Source of the DNA: Saccoglossus kowalevskii
Taxonomy: Eukaryota > Hemichordata > Enteropneusta > Harrimaniidae
NCBI RefSeq assembly: GCF_000003605.2
Contig: NW_003116135.1
Location: forward strand, 1-23,073
Length of the DNA stretch: 23,073 bases
Reading direction: 5' to 3'
Within the stretch, counting starts at the first letter, position 1. Every line of letters starts with the position of its first letter. The notes beneath the pieces are model-generated. The model did no database searches. It was not told the origin of the DNA and was given only the letters and a program-made list of their open reading frames with translations. A program made the translations under genes and the position numbers. Shown one piece after another: positions 20,900 through 23,073 of this stretch.

Positions 20900-21600
20900 G
20901 TAGCCATCATCTCTCTGAGAAGCAGACACACAGTAGCCATATCTCTTGAGAAGCAGACACACAGTAGCCATATCTCTTGAGAGGCAGACACACAGTAGCC
21001 ATATCTCTTGAGAGGCAGACACACAGTAGCCATATCTCTTGAGAGGCAGACACACAGTAGCCATATCTTAAGAGGCAGACACACAGTAGCCATATCTCTA
21101 AGAGGCAGACACACAGTAGCCATATCTCTTTGAGAGGCAGACACACAGTAGCCATATCTCTTTGAGAGGCAGACACACAGTAGCCATATCTCTCTGAGAA
21201 GCAGACACACAGTAGCCATATCTCTCTGAGAGGCAGACACACAGTAGCCATATCTCTCTGAGAGGCAGACACACAGTAGCCATATCTCTTTGAGAGGCAG
21301 ACACACAGTAGCCATATCTCTCTGAGAAGCAGACACACAGTAGCCATATCTCTCTGAGAGGCAGACACACAGTAGCCATATCTCTTTGAGAGGCAGACAC
21401 ACAGTAGCCATATCTCTTTGAGAGGCAGACACACAGTAGCCATATCTCTCTGAGAAGCAGACACACAGTAGCCATATCTCTCTGACAGGCAGACGCACAG
21501 TAGCCATATCTCTAAGAGGCAGACACACAGTAGCCATATCTCTTTGAGAGGCAGACACACAGTAGCCATATCTCTCTGAGAAGCAGACACACAGTAGCCA
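20900..21600. repeat. Second family B segment with an indel-rich left edge
   Basis: It opens with a 33-bp unit (GCCATCATC near 20905), then four consecutive 31-bp units with CTCTTGAG, a 29-bp unit with TCTTAAGAG near 21065 and a 30-bp CTCTAAGAG unit. Regular CTCTTTGAG, GAGAAGC and CTCTAAGAG units follow, to about 21545. One family A unit (CTGACAG then GACGCAC) sits at about 21483-21497. Confidence 0.85.
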
Positions 21601-21686
21601 TATCTCTCTGAGAGGCAGACACACAGTAGCCGTATCTCTCTGAGAGGCAGACACACAGTAGCCATATCTCTCTGAGAGGCAGACAC

Positions 21687-21758
21687 ACTAGTAGCCATAT
21701 CTCTCTGACAGGCAGACACACTAGTAGCCATATCTCTCTGAGAGGCAGACACACTAGT
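21687..21758. repeat. Three consecutive ACTAGT (SpeI-type) 33-bp monomers
   Basis: ACTAGT occurs at 21687-21692, 21720-21725 and 21753-21758, exactly 33 bp apart, through a T inserted before AGTAG. Elsewhere the variant is solitary (2755, 4159, 10847, 13144, 13879, 19904 and 21946), so this is a local amplification of a length variant. I counted ten such sites in the window. Confidence 0.9.
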
Positions 21759-21829
21759 AGCCATATCTCTCTGAGAGGCAGACACACAGTAGCCATATCT
21801 CTCTGAGAGGCAGACACACAGTAGCCATA

Positions 21830-22330
21830 TCTCTCTGACAGGCAGACACACAGTAGCCATATCTCTACGAGAGACAGACACACAGTAGCCATATCTCTCT
21901 GAGAGGCAGACACACAGTGGCCATATCTCTCTGAGAGGCAGACACACTAGTAGCCATATCTCTCTGACAGGCAGACACACAGTAGCCATATCTCTACGAG
22001 AGACAGACACACAGTAGCCATATCTCTCTGAGAGACAGACACACAGTAGCCATATCTCTCTGAGAGGCAGACACACAGTAGCCATATCTCTCTGAGAGGC
22101 AGACACACAGTAGCCATATCTCTCTGACAGACAGACACACAGTAGCCATATCTCTCTGACAGGCAGACACACAGTAGCCATATCTCTCTGAGAGGCAGAC
22201 ACACAGTGGCCATATCTCTCTGAGAGGCAGACACACAGTAGCCATATCTCTACGAGAGGCAGACACACAGTAGCCATATCTCTCTGAGAGGCAGACACAC
22301 AGTAGCCATATCTCTCTGACAGGCAGACAC
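21830..22330. repeat. Family A block with CTACGAGAGACAG units
   Basis: CTGACAG then CTACGAGAGACAG units occur near 21838-21872 and 21966-22003, separated by an AGTGGCC and an ACTAGT unit. The same order marks 2755-2860 and 19904-20000, so this is a third and fourth occurrence of that module. Confidence 0.78.
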
Positions 22331-23073
22331 ACAGTGGCCATATCTCTCTGAGAGGCAGACACACAGTAGCCATATCTCTCTGAGAGGCAGACACACAGTG
22401 GCCATATCTCTCTGACAGGCAGACACACAGTAGCCATATCTCTACGAGAGGCAGACACACAGTGGCCATATCTCTCTGAGAGGCAGACACACAGTAGCCA
22501 TATCTCTCTGACAGGCAGACACACAGTAGCCATATCTCTCTGACAGGCAGACACACAGTAGCCATATCTCTCTGACAGGCAGACACACAGTAGCCATATC
22601 TCTCTGACAGGCAGACACACAGTAGCCATATCTCTCTGACAGGCAGACACACAGTAGCCATATCTCTCTGACAGGCAGACACACAGTAGCCATATCTCTC
22701 TGAGAGGCAGACACACAGTAGCCATATCTCTCTGACAGGCAGACACACAGTAGCCATATCTCTCTGACAGGCAGACACACAGTGGCCATATCTCTCTGAG
22801 AGGCAGACACACAGTAGCCATATCTCTCTGAGAGGCAGACACACAGTGGCCATATCTCTCTGAGAGGCAGACACACAGTAGCCATATCTCTACGAGAGGC
22901 AGACACACAGTGGCCATATCTCTCTGAGAGGCAGACACACAGTAGCCATATCTCTCTGACAGGCAGACACACAGTAGCCATATCTCTCTGACAGGCAGAC
23001 ACACAGTAGCCATATCTCTCTGACAGGCAGACACACAGTAGCCATATCTCTCTGACAGGCAGACACACAGTGA
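22331..23073. repeat. Right end of window: 448-bp period with CTGACAG runs
   Basis: AGTGGCC, consensus, AGTGGCC, CTACGAGAG, AGTGGCC, consensus and then CTGACAG units begin near 22331 and again near 22779. The CTACGAGAG marks are 448 bp apart (14 monomers). Six consecutive CTGACAG monomers fill 22483-22674 and four fill 22931-23058. The last 15 bases (23059-23073) end in CAGTGA, which fits neither the AGTAG nor the AGTGG form. Confidence 0.85.

Larger units (their letters stand above)
1..23073. repeat. 32-bp satellite/minisatellite tandem array (entire window)
   Basis: About 720 head-to-tail copies of a 32-bp monomer fill the window with no interruption or inversion. Landmarks of the consensus are CAGACACACAGTAG at monomer 2-15, CCATATC at 16-22 and CTCTGAGAG at 24-32. 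Most copies differ from consensus at none to two positions. Length variants of 28, 29, 30, 31 and 33 bp occur, nearly all through changes in the CT/GA-rich tail (21-32) or a one-base insertion before AGTAG. The consensus has 10 A, 9 C, 7 G and 6 T and no CpG. The tail holds a small inverted repeat, CTCT-G-AGAG. No non-repeat sequence is visible, so any stretch without a gene here is satellite. A eukaryotic, probably vertebrate, origin is inferred from array size and style, not from a recognised family name. Confidence 0.98.

Noticed and set aside
216-23068. Dozens of long minus-strand open frames (up to 1,009 codons) as a repeat-protein gene family
   Set aside because: All three frames give the same 32-residue cycle because the monomer lacks minus-strand stops. 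Frames overlap one another freely, no frame is preferred, and their ends fall on chance variant stops. No domain, intron signal or unique flank is visible.
1-23073. CRISPR array with about 32-bp repeats
   Set aside because: The repeats are directly contiguous with no variable spacers, and there are no cas genes or leader.
1-23073. Telomeric repeats or a CENP-B box marking a centromere
   Set aside because: No TTAGGG-type units are present. The consensus contains no CpG and no sequence resembling the CENP-B box. A centromeric location cannot be inferred from the array alone.
1-23073. SMAD-type CAGAC, GATA-type AGATAT (minus strand) or YY1-type GCCAT motifs as arrayed regulatory sites
   Set aside because: The cores are only 4-6 bases, occur by default in every monomer and do not extend to full consensus sites. 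There is no nearby gene or promoter to give context.
1-23073. CTCT-G-AGAG inverted repeat as a functional hairpin or terminator
   Set aside because: The stem is only 4-5 bp with a one-base centre, which is too small to form a stable hairpin. It follows directly from the CT/GA tract.

Overview
The whole 23,073-base window is one uninterrupted tandem array of a 32-bp satellite/minisatellite monomer, about 720 head-to-tail copies in one orientation. I see no unique sequence, gene, RNA gene, promoter, transposon or CRISPR array. On the + strand the consensus monomer (numbered 1-32 from GCAGAC) has the core CAGACACACAGTAG at 2-15, CCATATC at 16-22 and CTCTGAGAG at 24-32. It is about 50% GC and contains no CpG. 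It looks like a short (CA)n tract and a (CT)n tract joined by a unique linker. A long, homogeneous, intronless array with methylation-like CpG decay among its variants fits eukaryotic, probably vertebrate, satellite DNA. This is inference; nothing in the window identifies the species.

The minus strand is open in all three frames over long distances (up to 1,009 codons), because the consensus lacks any minus-strand stop and 3 x 32 bp equals 32 codons. All three frames therefore encode the same cyclic 32-residue peptide (MATVCLP..., EIWLLCVCL, ERYGYCVSASQ). These frames are a by-product of the repeat and I do not annotate them as genes.

The informative structure is in the monomer variants. Two subfamilies alternate. 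Family A covers about 1-5600, 10170-20890 and 21600-23073. Its markers are A14G (AGTGGCC), A7G (GACGCAC), A9G (CACGCAG), G30C (CTGACAG), CTACGAGAG, and a 30-bp unit carrying CTCTCAGAG. Family B covers about 5600-10170 and 20900-21600. Its markers are CTCTTTGAG and the 30-bp units carrying CTCTAAGAG or CTCTGAGAAG. In family A the variants recur in fixed order as a higher-order repeat (HOR) of 34 monomers, 1,084 bp. It is present at full length at about 11758-12841 and 18070-19153, expanded at 16858-18069, and truncated or rearranged elsewhere. Family B has its own shorter higher-order units of 380 and 220 bp. Larger block duplications are layered on top (offsets 1,596, 3,032, 8,985, 17,149 and 17,977 bp).

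I found no novel gene-encoded system. The window records satellite evolution: HOR formation, unequal exchange, subfamily interleaving, and probable CpG deamination. Marker positions and offsets were read by hand; exact identity over long blocks, and block edges, would need a computed self-alignment.
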